From contig OZ239148.1 of assembly GCA_965194655.1 (NCBI GenBank), positions 1,488,001 through 1,552,000 of the forward strand: DNA of 64,000 nt, given 5' to 3'. Origin of the DNA: Hahnella lacustris. Lineage in GTDB: Bacteria > Pseudomonadota > Gammaproteobacteria > Burkholderiales > Burkholderiaceae_A. The position numbers were made by a program, and so were the translations under genes. Below, in pieces: positions 15,280 through 23,288 of the stretch. A model generated the notes under the pieces. It saw only the letters and a list, made by a program, of their open reading frames with translations. It did no database searches and was not told the origin of the DNA. Positions within the stretch are counted from its first letter, which is position 1; every line of letters starts with the position of its first letter.

Positions 15280-15594
15280 ATGACCCGCGCCTACCTCATC
15301 AATCCTCAAGATCAAACTATCCAAGAGGTTCAACTCGAGCAAGGGCTGGAGACTATTCGGTCACTCATCGGGCAGGAGAGTGTGGATCGAGACGAGATTG
15401 GTAACGATGGAGATCACCTTTACTTCGATGAAGCCTGTTTCATTCGCGCGACGCCGGACTCTAAGCGATTTAAGCTGGACACGCTGCCACCCGTAGCGGG
15501 CTTCGGCGTGGTCGCAAGAACGCTGCCTGACGGCGCATTCGCAGACGCTTCGGTCACCCTTGAGAGCCTGCTCGGCCGAGTTCGATTCAGCTAA
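15280..15594 (+). CDS. Conserved hypothetical protein (possibly DUF3846-like)
   Basis: 104 residues, acidic, with no signal peptide or membrane segment. MTRAYLINPQDQTIQEVQLEQGLETIRSLIG begins with an edge strand/helix pattern, and later DHLYFDEACFIRATPD and GFGVVARTLPDGAFADA look like a small beta-rich domain resembling DUF3846, but I cannot confirm this. Its 3' end overlaps the end of the convergent acyltransferase gene by 8 nt. It is transcribed divergently from the rhodanese operon across 86 bp. Confidence 0.55.
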   Translation: MTRAYLINPQDQTIQEVQLEQGLETIRSLIGQESVDRDEIGNDGDHLYFDEACFIRATPDSKRFKLDTLPPVAGFGVVARTLPDGAFADASVTLESLLGRVRFS

Positions 15595-18088
15595 TCAACC
15601 GCTCAAGGTTGAAGCTGGCCACCTTAAAGTCCGGGTCGTCCTCAAAGGTCGAAATCGAGAACCCGAGCTTGTGCATCAGCCTGAGCATGGCCGTATTGTT
15701 CGCCAAGATCAGGCCATCAATCTCCCGAAGGCCACGGTCTCTCGCGACCTCCATGATGCTTTTCATCATCCTTGACCCAAGACCTTGTCCGGCATAAGCA
15801 TCGTCCACCAAGAGTGAAAACTCACAGCTGTAGCGGTCTGAGTTGGTGACATAGCGAGAGACAGCAAGGATGCGATGAGCATCGTGAGCCACTGCAACAA
15901 GGGCCATTTCACGCTCGTAATCGATGAGCGCCAGACGAGCAAGCATGTGGGGCGATAGCTCGGTCATGGTTGAGGCGAAACGAAAATACCGACTCTCCGG
16001 AGAGATGCGCTGAACCAACTGCTGAAGCATGTTGGCATCATCAGGATGCATGGGCCGAACCGTCACGGGCGCTCCATCTTTCAAAGGCCATTCACGCACA
16101 TAGCGAGACGGGTATGGCGGAATCGCCAAGTGCTCATACTCTCTCAGGCCTTCAGGCACCTTCTGCAGAATCACTCGGGCATCCACCGCGATGGCGCCAT
16201 GAGAATCAACCAGAATGGGATTGATATCAATCGCTTGAATCTGAGGGAGTACACACACCATCTCAGACACTCTCAGCAGGATGCGCTCGAGTGACTCCAT
16301 ATCCACGGAGTCCTCGCCTCTCCAACGCTTCAAGAGTGGAAAAATTCGAGACCTCTCCATCATTCGACGGGCAAGGAATCGGTTGAGCGGAGGAAGCTCC
16401 ATAGACCGGTCCTGAATCAGCTCGATCATGGTTCCCCCAGCACCAAACGTCAGGATGGGACCCAATGTTTCATCGGTCACCAGCCCAACAAAGACCTCTC
16501 GACTGATTGGGGAGCCCACCATTTTTTGAACCGTGACGCCATTGAGGTGAGCGCCTGGCCGAAGTCTTTGAACGGTCTCCATGAGGTGGGCAAAGGCATC
16601 TCGCACCCCTGCCGCATTCATCACATTCAAGACCACTCCCTGTACATCCGATTTGTGGAGCACATCTGGCGAGTCGATTTTGAGCGCTACGGGGTATCCC
16701 ATCTGGGCAGACGCCAGCATGGCCTCATGCGCTGAGCGGGCCAGAATGGCCTGCGTCACGGGCAGATGAAAGGCTGCGAGTAATGCCTTCGACTCGACCT
16801 CGGTTAAGGTGCACCTACCCTCTGCCCATGCACCTTCAATCACCATCCTCGCGCCATTCAGATCTGGCTCAGCCAGCTCGGTGAGTGGTGCGGGGATCTG
16901 CTGCAGGAGCTGTTGGTTCTCATAAAACGACGCAATGTTGTGGAAGGACCCTACCGCCGCCTCAGGCGTTCGAAAGTTGGGTACCGCGGTCTGATCCAGG
17001 GCGTGACGTGCTGCGCGCACCGACGCTTCTCCCATCCAACAGGCCAACACCGGCTTACCCATGCCGCCACTCAATCGCCCCACCACCTGTGCAATCGCAA
17101 CAGCATCTGTCTGAGGCTGAGGCGTATACAGAACCAGAATACCGTCGATGTCAGCATGCGTAGAGAGCGTCAGCAGCGCAGCCTCATAGTCGGTCGGCCC
17201 CGCCTTGAGCGAGAGATCAATGAACTGTCCGAGGGTCAGATCGAGCTGAGCGATCCAATCTGCCGCCATGACACCGGGGCCGCCGCCGTTCGTCACCACA
17301 GCAAGCCTCTTTCCGACCGGTCGATACCTCACGGCCAAGCAGCGCACTGCAGAGAAGAGTTGCACGAAGGAGCGCACCCTTACGGCACCTGCCCGCCGAA
17401 GGGCTGCATCGAACACATCGTCACGACCAACCATGGCCTGGCTATGCGTGAGTGCAGCCTGAGTTGCGTCCCCTCCCCGCCCCGCCTTGAGCACCACCAC
17501 CGGCTTCTTGCTGGCCGCCGAACGAAGTGTGCTCATGAACGAGCGGGCATCCTGAATGCCCTCCATGTAGACCACGATGCTCTGCGTCCGTCCATCTGAG
17601 GCGAGAAAATCTAGCGCGTCCGACAGATCGATCATAGAATGCGGGCCGATCGAGATGACGGCAGAGAAACCGACTCCATGCTCAAGCGCCCAGTCCAGCA
17701 CTGCAGCGCTCAATGATCCAGATTGAGAGATGAAGGCCAGCGTGCCCGGAGCAGCCAGTGGTTCAAGTGATGAGGCATTCAACCCAAGGTGGGGTCGCTG
17801 AAAGCCAGCTGAATTGGGGCCCAGGAGCTTCAGGTTGTACTGAAGGGCCAAAGAGCGAATCGAGTGACTTTCTGCCCCATCCATGCCGCTTGCAAGGATG
17901 ACTGCAGCGCGACACTGCATGCGACCGGCTCGTTCGAGCGCCCGCTCAATCTGGCTTGGGTCCACGCGAATCAGGGCCAGGTCAGGTCTCACACCTGCAC
18001 CTTCCAAGTGCTCAGACTCCCCTTCAGGGTCTGTGATGTGCACGATGCGCTCTGGGTTGAAGAGGCTGTGCAGGTAGTGCTTGTCCAT
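15587..18088 (-). CDS. NDP-forming acyl-CoA synthetase-like / GNAT N-acyltransferase fusion (Pat-type)
   Basis: 833 residues. Order: CoA-binding Rossmann-like region (1-130), succinyl-CoA-ligase-like flavodoxin domains (about 145-440, with FISQSGSLSAAVLDWA and the region LTHSQAMVGRDDVFDAALRRAG that carries the catalytic-type His), ATP-grasp domain (about 440-650, ALKIDSPDVLHKSDVQGV) and a C-terminal GNAT domain (about 680-833, AGQGLGSRMM as acyl-CoA loop). This is the architecture of protein lysine acetyltransferases such as Pat/YfiQ. The usual GASxxxGxxG nucleotide loop at the extreme N-terminus is missing and that domain is shortened. An HDAC-like gene lies 3 nt upstream in the same operon. 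Confidence 0.9.
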   Translation of the reverse strand: MDKHYLHSLFNPERIVHITDPEGESEHLEGAGVRPDLALIRVDPSQIERALERAGRMQCRAAVILASGMDGAESHSIRSLALQYNLKLLGPNSAGFQRPHLGLNASSLEPLAAPGTLAFISQSGSLSAAVLDWALEHGVGFSAVISIGPHSMIDLSDALDFLASDGRTQSIVVYMEGIQDARSFMSTLRSAASKKPVVVLKAGRGGDATQAALTHSQAMVGRDDVFDAALRRAGAVRVRSFVQLFSAVRCLAVRYRPVGKRLAVVTNGGGPGVMAADWIAQLDLTLGQFIDLSLKAGPTDYEAALLTLSTHADIDGILVLYTPQPQTDAVAIAQVVGRLSGGMGKPVLACWMGEASVRAARHALDQTAVPNFRTPEAAVGSFHNIASFYENQQLLQQIPAPLTELAEPDLNGARMVIEGAWAEGRCTLTEVESKALLAAFHLPVTQAILARSAHEAMLASAQMGYPVALKIDSPDVLHKSDVQGVVLNVMNAAGVRDAFAHLMETVQRLRPGAHLNGVTVQKMVGSPISREVFVGLVTDETLGPILTFGAGGTMIELIQDRSMELPPLNRFLARRMMERSRIFPLLKRWRGEDSVDMESLERILLRVSEMVCVLPQIQAIDINPILVDSHGAIAVDARVILQKVPEGLREYEHLAIPPYPSRYVREWPLKDGAPVTVRPMHPDDANMLQQLVQRISPESRYFRFASTMTELSPHMLARLALIDYEREMALVAVAHDAHRILAVSRYVTNSDRYSCEFSLLVDDAYAGQGLGSRMMKSIMEVARDRGLREIDGLILANNTAMLRLMHKLGFSISTFEDDPDFKVASFNLERLIS

Positions 18089-18091
18089 AGG

Positions 18092-19015
18092 CTAGATGCC
18101 GATGAGCGCTCGCACGTGACTCGTTGCACTGCGTGCCAATGCGCTGAGGTTGTAGCCCCCTTCGAGACAGGAGACTACCCGACCTTTGGCATGCCGCTCG
18201 GCCACACCCATGATCTGATTCGTGACCCACTCGTAGTCTTTCTCTAGAAGGCCCAGGTTACCCATATCGTCTTCATAGTGCGCATCGAACCCAGCCGAGA
18301 TAAAGATCAATTCAGGGCGAAATGCATCAAGGGCTGGGATCCAGTGCGCGCCGACGGCCGCTTGGAACGCGTCTCCTCTAGATCGGCTTGGCAGACCAAT
18401 ATTGACCATATTGGGCCCCATAGGCTGGTCTCCATTAAAGGGATACAAACCCGTCTGAAAAGTGGAGCACATGAGCACTCGGAGATCATCATGAAAGATG
18501 TCCTCGCTCCCATTCCCATGGTGCACGTCAAAATCGATCAGGGCGACGCGACTCAGTCCTCGCACGTCAAGTGCATGCCTCATCCCTACGGCTGCATTAT
18601 TGAAGAAGCAGAACCCCATGGCCTCATCTCGCTTGGCGTGATGACCCGGTGGTCGAACATTGCAGAATGCGACTGGGTGCTGGCCATCGAGCACCAGATC
18701 AGTCGCCAATATGGCGGCGCCCGCCGCACGGAGTGCGGCCTGAAGCGTATGGGGGTTCATGGCGGTATCTGGATCCAGTTGGGCATAGCCCTGGCTGGGA
18801 GCGGCTGCCACCACTTGCTGGACATGGTGCATGGTGTGTGCCCGACCCACCTGGTCCAGCGAAGCCAGGGGCGCCTCGTAAGGCGTGAGGTAATCCAATA
18901 GCCCCTTCGTGAGCAGCATGTCGTGGATGGCGCCCAAACGCTCAGGACACTCTGGGTGCCCCGAACCCATCTCATGCAGAGAGCAGTCGGTGTGCGTGAT
19001 GTAGGCTCCAAGCAT
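18092..19015 (-). CDS. Histone-deacetylase-family protein (lysine or polyamine deacetylase)
   Basis: 307 residues from the ATG at 19015, chosen because GGGAGG lies about 11 nt upstream; a longer frame to 19105 lacks one. The class II HDAC zinc-enzyme motifs are intact: HPECPERL at the start, GHHAKRDEAMGFCFFNN with the His pair, DFDVHHGNGSEDIF with Asp/His zinc ligands, SAGFDAHYEDDMG with the third ligand, and EGGYNL with the catalytic Tyr. It removes acyl groups from lysine or related amines. Just 3 nt separate it from the Pat-type gene, so it is the natural eraser partner. Confidence 0.92.
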   Translation of the reverse strand: MLGAYITHTDCSLHEMGSGHPECPERLGAIHDMLLTKGLLDYLTPYEAPLASLDQVGRAHTMHHVQQVVAAAPSQGYAQLDPDTAMNPHTLQAALRAAGAAILATDLVLDGQHPVAFCNVRPPGHHAKRDEAMGFCFFNNAAVGMRHALDVRGLSRVALIDFDVHHGNGSEDIFHDDLRVLMCSTFQTGLYPFNGDQPMGPNMVNIGLPSRSRGDAFQAAVGAHWIPALDAFRPELIFISAGFDAHYEDDMGNLGLLEKDYEWVTNQIMGVAERHAKGRVVSCLEGGYNLSALARSATSHVRALIGI

Positions 19016-19107
19016 AAGGATCAATCCCTCCCAAATTCGGCTCGATTCGTCCATCATATGCTCGACTCGACGCCACACATTGACCTCGCGCAGAGAACCC
19101 CTCACCC

Positions 19108-19479
19108 ATGAACACCCTCACGCTCACACCCGCACTGGCCATTGCGTTAACCATAGGTCTGCTCGCGCTTTCCAACCTCTTTATGACCTTTGCCTGGTAT
19201 GGGCATCTGAAGAGCCTAGCCACCGCTCCGCTCTGGATCGCTGTCATGGTCAGCTGGGGAATCGCATTTTTTGAATACACCCTTCAAGTCCCGGCAAACC
19301 GAATCGGCTTCCAACACCTCAGCCTTGGACAGCTCAAGATCATGCAAGAAGTGATGACGTTGTGCGTGTTTGTGCCCTTCTCGGTGCTGTACATGAACCA
19401 GCCCTTGAAGCTGGATTACCTGTGGGCCGGCTTGTGCTTGGTGGGTGCAGTGTTTTTCATTTTTCGGGGGGGCGCATGA
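19108..19479 (+). CDS. DUF486 family small membrane protein
   Basis: 123 residues with four hydrophobic segments (ALTIGLLALSNLFMTFAWYGHL, WIAVMVSWGIAFFEY, VMTLCVFVPFSVLYM, YLWAGLCLVGAVFFIFRG). The size and NRIGF-LSLGQLKIMQE pattern are those of DUF486 proteins, members of the drug/metabolite transporter superfamily with half-size subunits. Function unknown. It overlaps the following KTSC-domain gene by 4 nt. Confidence 0.9.
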   Translation: MNTLTLTPALAIALTIGLLALSNLFMTFAWYGHLKSLATAPLWIAVMVSWGIAFFEYTLQVPANRIGFQHLSLGQLKIMQEVMTLCVFVPFSVLYMNQPLKLDYLWAGLCLVGAVFFIFRGGA

Positions 19480-19760
19480 TCGAGAAGACATTCTCCACAG
19501 GACGAATTCGCAAACTATCCTTCGACCCAAAGACCCGTCAACTGGAAATTGAGTGGCAGGACAAGCGAGTCAGAGCGTTCAAACCGGTCCCAGAGGAGAT
19601 TGTGCGACGCCTCTCTCAGGCCATGAATCCGGACACCTATTTCCAAGACCGCGTTGCCGAGGAGTACGCCGAGGTGCAGCCTAGACAGCGATCTGAGTCT
19701 TCACAGTCGGTGAATGCCCTCAACGACCTCTTCGGCTCCACAAAACCCGACGGTACCTAG
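19476..19760 (+). CDS. KTSC-domain protein
   Basis: 94 residues from an ATG that overlaps the DUF486 stop (ATGA). FSTGRIRKLSFDPKTRQLEIEW, RAFKPVPEEIVRRLSQAMNPDTYFQDRV is the KTSC pattern, a small beta-alpha domain often fused to lysyl-tRNA synthetase or RecJ-like partners; here it stands alone, followed by a polar tail of about 30 residues. Function unknown. Its TAG stop shares the CTAG at 19757-19760 with the stop of the convergent gene. Confidence 0.75.
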   Translation: MIEKTFSTGRIRKLSFDPKTRQLEIEWQDKRVRAFKPVPEEIVRRLSQAMNPDTYFQDRVAEEYAEVQPRQRSESSQSVNALNDLFGSTKPDGT

Positions 19761-20755
19761 AACGCCACCTTTTCCGCTTCGAGGTAGGCCAGACTGGTGT
19801 ACTTGCCAATGTTCGACTCAAAGCCTGCCGTGCGAGCGGCCCGACTCGCCACTCGAGGGTCTTTCAGAACCAAGCCCTTGGCGGCTGACAGGTCTTGCCC
19901 ATTCTCGACGGCCTTTACGCAGGTCTCCCATATTCCCGCCATGAGCTCACCGTAATCCTTCAACAGCCCTCTCCCTGGACGACCGTGGCCCGGCACCCAG
20001 AGCTGCTGACCCGCCGCCGCCTCGAGTGCTTTGTAGTACTTGAAGGTTCCGGGGTAGGAGCCATCGTCGATGTTGGCAATCCGATTCTCCATCGCGATGT
20101 CTCCGATGTGCGTGACCCTGTCTTCGACCACCTCCACGCTGAGATCGCAGGGCGTGTGTGCGGTCCCATAAAAGTGCATCTTGAGACGCGTGTCTCCAAA
20201 ATCAAGCACCTGTCCGCTCTGGACCACGGTGTTCGGGGGAACAATCTTGGTTCCTAGAGTGGCCTGGTTGGTCCATCGTTCAATCAGACCGAGCCACAGC
20301 TTGCCCTCAAGTCCCTTGATGCGCTCAATGTTTTCAGCCAGCGAATAAATGGGCAACGTCGGGTTGGCGTTGGAATAGGCGTGATTCGCCAGCCAATGGT
20401 CGCCGTGATAGTGGGAGTTAAACACTGCAATCACGGGCTTGTCGGTGACGGTCTTGATCATCCTCAACACCATCTCACCGATCTGGAGGGATCCGCCAGA
20501 ATCCAGAATGACGACGCCCTTCTTGGTGACCACAAAGGTCACATTGCACATCATGCCCTTGTTCTCTGGAGTGGGAAAACTGTCCGGAGAATAGATGAGC
20601 CAGACGCGCTCGCTGATGCGCTGGGGCTGAATGTCGGCCACCGGAGGGCCGCGTAAAAAGTCGTCGGCCTGCTGCGCCAAGGCTGCCATCTCTGGATGCG
20701 CGGCAACGGCCAAACCGCCTGCAGCCGCTCCAATCAAAAAGGTGCGTCGTTTCAT
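19757..20755 (-). CDS. Tat-exported metallo-beta-lactamase-fold hydrolase (SoxH-like)
   Basis: 332 residues from the ATG at 20755, preceded by AGGGAGAA. The leader MKRRTFLIGAAAGGLAVAAHP has the twin-arginine pattern. The mature protein carries HYHGDH with the metal ligands (about residue 115-120), a later GTAHTPCDL with the third His, GDIAMEN with bridging Asp and PGHGRPG. This matches quinoprotein-relay/SoxH-type zinc hydrolases encoded near sulfur- or methanol-oxidation genes. Periplasmic. Close to SQR and the rhodanese operon, so a role in sulfur handling is reasonable but unproven. Confidence 0.85.
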   Translation of the reverse strand: MKRRTFLIGAAAGGLAVAAHPEMAALAQQADDFLRGPPVADIQPQRISERVWLIYSPDSFPTPENKGMMCNVTFVVTKKGVVILDSGGSLQIGEMVLRMIKTVTDKPVIAVFNSHYHGDHWLANHAYSNANPTLPIYSLAENIERIKGLEGKLWLGLIERWTNQATLGTKIVPPNTVVQSGQVLDFGDTRLKMHFYGTAHTPCDLSVEVVEDRVTHIGDIAMENRIANIDDGSYPGTFKYYKALEAAAGQQLWVPGHGRPGRGLLKDYGELMAGIWETCVKAVENGQDLSAAKGLVLKDPRVASRAARTAGFESNIGKYTSLAYLEAEKVAF

Positions 20756-20830
20756 GTTGTTCTCCCTGGACGTCATTTTACAAAAGCCCGAGAGATTTGA
20801 GGGGATGAACGTGCCCCCCTTCCGGTCTGG

Positions 20831-21409
20831 ATGAACTCCGGCCCCTTGTTGCAGTCGGACACGATCGGTCCCCCTTCTCAGGAGTCCCAGTTCGTGAAAT
20901 GCCCCGTTTGTGTTGAGCCGCACCTTGTGATCGCCGAGCGTCAAGGAATTGAAATCGACTACTGCCCAAGCTGCAGGGGTGTGTGGCTTGACCGCGGAGA
21001 GTTGGACAAGCTCATTGAGAAATCATCTGCAATGACTGCCCCTGCACCACGCTCACCAGGATACGACCAGAGAGGCCAGGCACCCCAACAGTATTACAAG
21101 AAGCAAAAATCCTGGCTTCACGAGATCTTCGACCAAAGCGTGGACTCTCTCACCCAGGCGGCCCTTGGAGCAACAGTCTCTGTTGTCGCGTTCCGGGGCC
21201 AAGCCCCCGTTTGGAACATTTTGGAGTCCGAACCAAAGCCTATGTGGTCCCAGGTGAAGCGCGGTACAGAGCTCTTGAGCGCCTCACAAGATTTACGAGC
21301 GCGCAACCCTTCGCACGCTCGAGCCGTTCAACGCCTGGAGGATGCAGAAAGCAACGTTCCCCAAAGCGTATACACCATGACCGATGACGCCACAAAGCCG
21401 AATCCATAG
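20831..21409 (+). CDS. TFIIB-type zinc-ribbon protein with unusual C-terminal extension
   Basis: 192 residues. A zinc ribbon, CPVC (residues 24-27) and CPSC with RGVWLDRGELDKLIEK after it, is the PF13453 signature. Proteins of this family normally end shortly after a basic KK-SWL-EIFD segment, present here around residue 90-100. In this gene the frame continues for another 90 residues of low-complexity-poor, non-family sequence, and its last 82 nt run antisense through the end of the DUF5368 gene. Loss of the original stop codon is a likely cause. Function of the family is unknown. Confidence 0.8.
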   Translation: MNSGPLLQSDTIGPPSQESQFVKCPVCVEPHLVIAERQGIEIDYCPSCRGVWLDRGELDKLIEKSSAMTAPAPRSPGYDQRGQAPQQYYKKQKSWLHEIFDQSVDSLTQAALGATVSVVAFRGQAPVWNILESEPKPMWSQVKRGTELLSASQDLRARNPSHARAVQRLEDAESNVPQSVYTMTDDATKPNP

Positions 21410-21681
21410 ACCAGAGCGATGAGGAACCAATCTGCCGGCCCACCCGCATCGGTAAAGCCCGACGAGGAGATCAATGCCATCACCACTAATGCGACCACTC
21501 CTCCGAGCAGTCCCATGAGTTGAGAGCGAACGACACGAGTGGAGCGAATGCCCCCCTCTAGCCGAAGCAGCCTCACCAATAGGAAGGCTGTCACAACAAA
21601 CAAAGCCAAGAGTAGCCAAAGCCAGAAGCCCATCATCTCTTGGAAGACAGCAACAAATACCAGCGGATCCAATTCTTTCAC
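21328..21681 (-). CDS. DUF5368-like membrane protein
   Basis: 117 residues with three transmembrane segments (FWLWLLLALFVVTAFLLVRLL, LMGLLGGVVALVVMALI, WFLIALVYGFGFVASSVMVYTLW). The opening MKELDPLVFVAVFQEMMGFW matches DUF5368 proteins, which are repeatedly found beside sulfide:quinone oxidoreductase genes. It follows sqr by 9 nt in the same operon and could anchor or support SQR at the membrane; that is inferred from linkage. Confidence 0.75.
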   Translation of the reverse strand: MKELDPLVFVAVFQEMMGFWLWLLLALFVVTAFLLVRLLRLEGGIRSTRVVRSQLMGLLGGVVALVVMALISSSGFTDAGGPADWFLIALVYGFGFVASSVMVYTLWGTLLSASSRR

Positions 21682-21690
21682 TCTTCGCTC

Positions 21691-23028
21691 CTATGCACGA
21701 CCGTGCAGCATGCTGATGTAAGTGGGCTTCAGGGCCATTGTCTTCATCACCCAGCTCACCCAAAGCTCCTCCAGCGGCGCTATTACCCCCGGGAAGGAGT
21801 GAACGAGATTGTTCTGATAATCGAACTCAATGAGCATGGCCCGCCCTAACTGCGTGATCAGCGGACACGAGGTGTAGCCGTCGTATTTCGACGGGGAAAC
21901 CTTTCCTTGGATATCAGCAACCAAATGATCCACGGCCACTGGCACTTGCCATTTCACGCTTGCGGCCGTCTTGCCCTTCGGCACGCCCGCCACATCCCCA
22001 ACCGCAAAAATGTTCTCGTACCGCAGGTGCCGAAGGGTGTGCTTATCGGTCTCGACCCAACCGTCGGCAGCCAATGGCCCAGCAGACCAAGGCAGTGGGC
22101 TGTTTCGGACCACTGAAGGAGCGCGCATGGGCGGGACTACTGCGATGAAGTCATAGTCACGCTCTACCACCCCTGTGGGCGTCTGATACCGGGCGATCCG
22201 CCTTCCAATATCGATCCCGTTGAGTACATGGTCGTAGGACACCGAGACCTTACGGTCCTGAAAGAGCATTCGGACCTTCTCTGAAACAATGGGCACACCA
22301 AACAGGGTCTGATTCTGGGACATGTAGTGCAGCTCGGCCTTGCCCACCTGGCCCCGGCGACGAAGGTAGTCTTGAGTAATAAAGGTGTACTTGAGAGGAG
22401 CGCCGGCACATTTCATTTCACCCGTCGGCCGCCCAAACAGTCCAACACCCCCTTTGTCTGCAAAAGCCGACATCGCTCGCCAAGTCGCTGCCGCTGCCTC
22501 AGGACTTCGGTACACACTGCCGAGCCCATTCTGACCTATCTGAGTGACGTCCATACCCTCGATGCCCTCATAGTGGAGCTCGAGGCCAGTAGCGACGATG
22601 AGAAAATCGTAAGCGAGCTTCACTCCAGTCGATGTGGTGACGATTCTTGAGTCGGGATCAATTTCCGAGGCAGAAGCGCGTACCCAGTTGACGCCACTGG
22701 GCATGTGGCGATCTGTTGAGGAGAGCACATAAGACTGAGGCTTAATCCCTGCTGCCACCAACGTATAGCCAGGCTGATAGTGATGTTCAAGTCGAGCGTC
22801 TAGAACCGTGATCAAGGCGCCATCCAATTGCTGGGTGAGACGAGAGGCTGCGGACAATCCTGCGGCGCCAGCGCCAAGGATGAGGACCTTCGCTGTAGTT
22901 TTGATGCGTGCAGCCTGCACTTGTGATGATGCTGAGGAGACACTCAGATCCGCCCCAACAAGAGCAACGCTGGGCGCAAGCTGGAGGATTCGTCGACGTA
23001 GCAACGATGTGGGTGTTTCATTCTTCAT
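21691..23028 (-). CDS. sqr: Sulfide:quinone oxidoreductase family FAD enzyme
   Basis: 445 residues. N-terminal leader with RRRILQLAPSVALVGA, a Tat-like signal or anchor. FAD loop LGAGAAGLSA at 51-60, second dinucleotide-type region near DFLIVATG, and FAVGDVAGVPKG for FAD ribityl binding. Two redox-type cysteines are in the expected places: Cys207 (EMKCAGAPLKY) and Cys388 (YTSCPLI). It would oxidise sulfide (to polysulfide or to an acceptor such as sulfite/glutathione) and reduce quinone at the periplasmic membrane face. Followed by DUF5368; a TTGAC-N4-GTCAA box lies in the divergent promoter region. Confidence 0.88.
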   Translation of the reverse strand: MKNETPTSLLRRRILQLAPSVALVGADLSVSSASSQVQAARIKTTAKVLILGAGAAGLSAASRLTQQLDGALITVLDARLEHHYQPGYTLVAAGIKPQSYVLSSTDRHMPSGVNWVRASASEIDPDSRIVTTSTGVKLAYDFLIVATGLELHYEGIEGMDVTQIGQNGLGSVYRSPEAAAATWRAMSAFADKGGVGLFGRPTGEMKCAGAPLKYTFITQDYLRRRGQVGKAELHYMSQNQTLFGVPIVSEKVRMLFQDRKVSVSYDHVLNGIDIGRRIARYQTPTGVVERDYDFIAVVPPMRAPSVVRNSPLPWSAGPLAADGWVETDKHTLRHLRYENIFAVGDVAGVPKGKTAASVKWQVPVAVDHLVADIQGKVSPSKYDGYTSCPLITQLGRAMLIEFDYQNNLVHSFPGVIAPLEELWVSWVMKTMALKPTYISMLHGRA

Positions 23029-23078
23029 ACTGCCCCCTTGGGTAAAAAGTGAGTCTGCTGCTCCCCCATCAGCGCGAG

Positions 23079-23092
23079 TTGACTCAGGTCAA
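23079..23092. promoter_or_regulatory. FNR/ANR-type box between sqr and the chemoreceptor
   Basis: TTGACTCAGGTCAA is a perfect 5-bp inverted repeat with a 4-bp spacer and differs from the FNR/ANR consensus TTGAT-N4-ATCAA at one symmetric position in each arm. It lies 51 bp upstream of the sqr start and 78 bp upstream of the 38-residue gene, between the divergent genes. Oxygen or nitric-oxide regulation of sulfide oxidation and taxis is a reasonable inference. Confidence 0.5.
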
Positions 23093-23169
23093 GGCCTGCC
23101 CCTTAACCACAAAAGAATTAGGGTGTTTGCATTGCAGCAAAATTCATCCATTCGATGCAAAATGCGTGA

Positions 23170-23286
23170 ATGAAAATTTCATATCGATGGGCCCAGGTCC
23201 TGCTTTGGGGCTGGCTGATCTACACCCTGGGCGCACTCTCCTGGTTCGTCCTGAAAGACCCCCTCAAGTTCTCTGGCCTCTGCTAA
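23170..23286 (+). CDS. 38-residue single-transmembrane protein upstream of the chemoreceptor
   Basis: An ATG at 23170 opens MKISYRWAQVLLWGWLIYTL, then GALSWFVLKDPLKFSGLC and stop: one tryptophan-rich transmembrane helix with a short polar tail. The TAA ends 2 nt before the ATG of the chemoreceptor, which itself has no visible Shine-Dalgarno sequence; this spacing suggests the receptor is translated by coupling to the small gene. No clear ribosome binding site for the small gene either, so I am moderately cautious. Confidence 0.45.
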   Translation: MKISYRWAQVLLWGWLIYTLGALSWFVLKDPLKFSGLC

Positions 23287-23288
23287 AC

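Noticed and set aside
20753..20944. Longer N-terminus for the metallo-beta-lactamase-fold gene (start at 20944)
   Set aside because: The internal ATG at 20755 has a good ribosome binding site and begins a twin-arginine signal peptide; the extension is antisense to the zinc-ribbon gene start.
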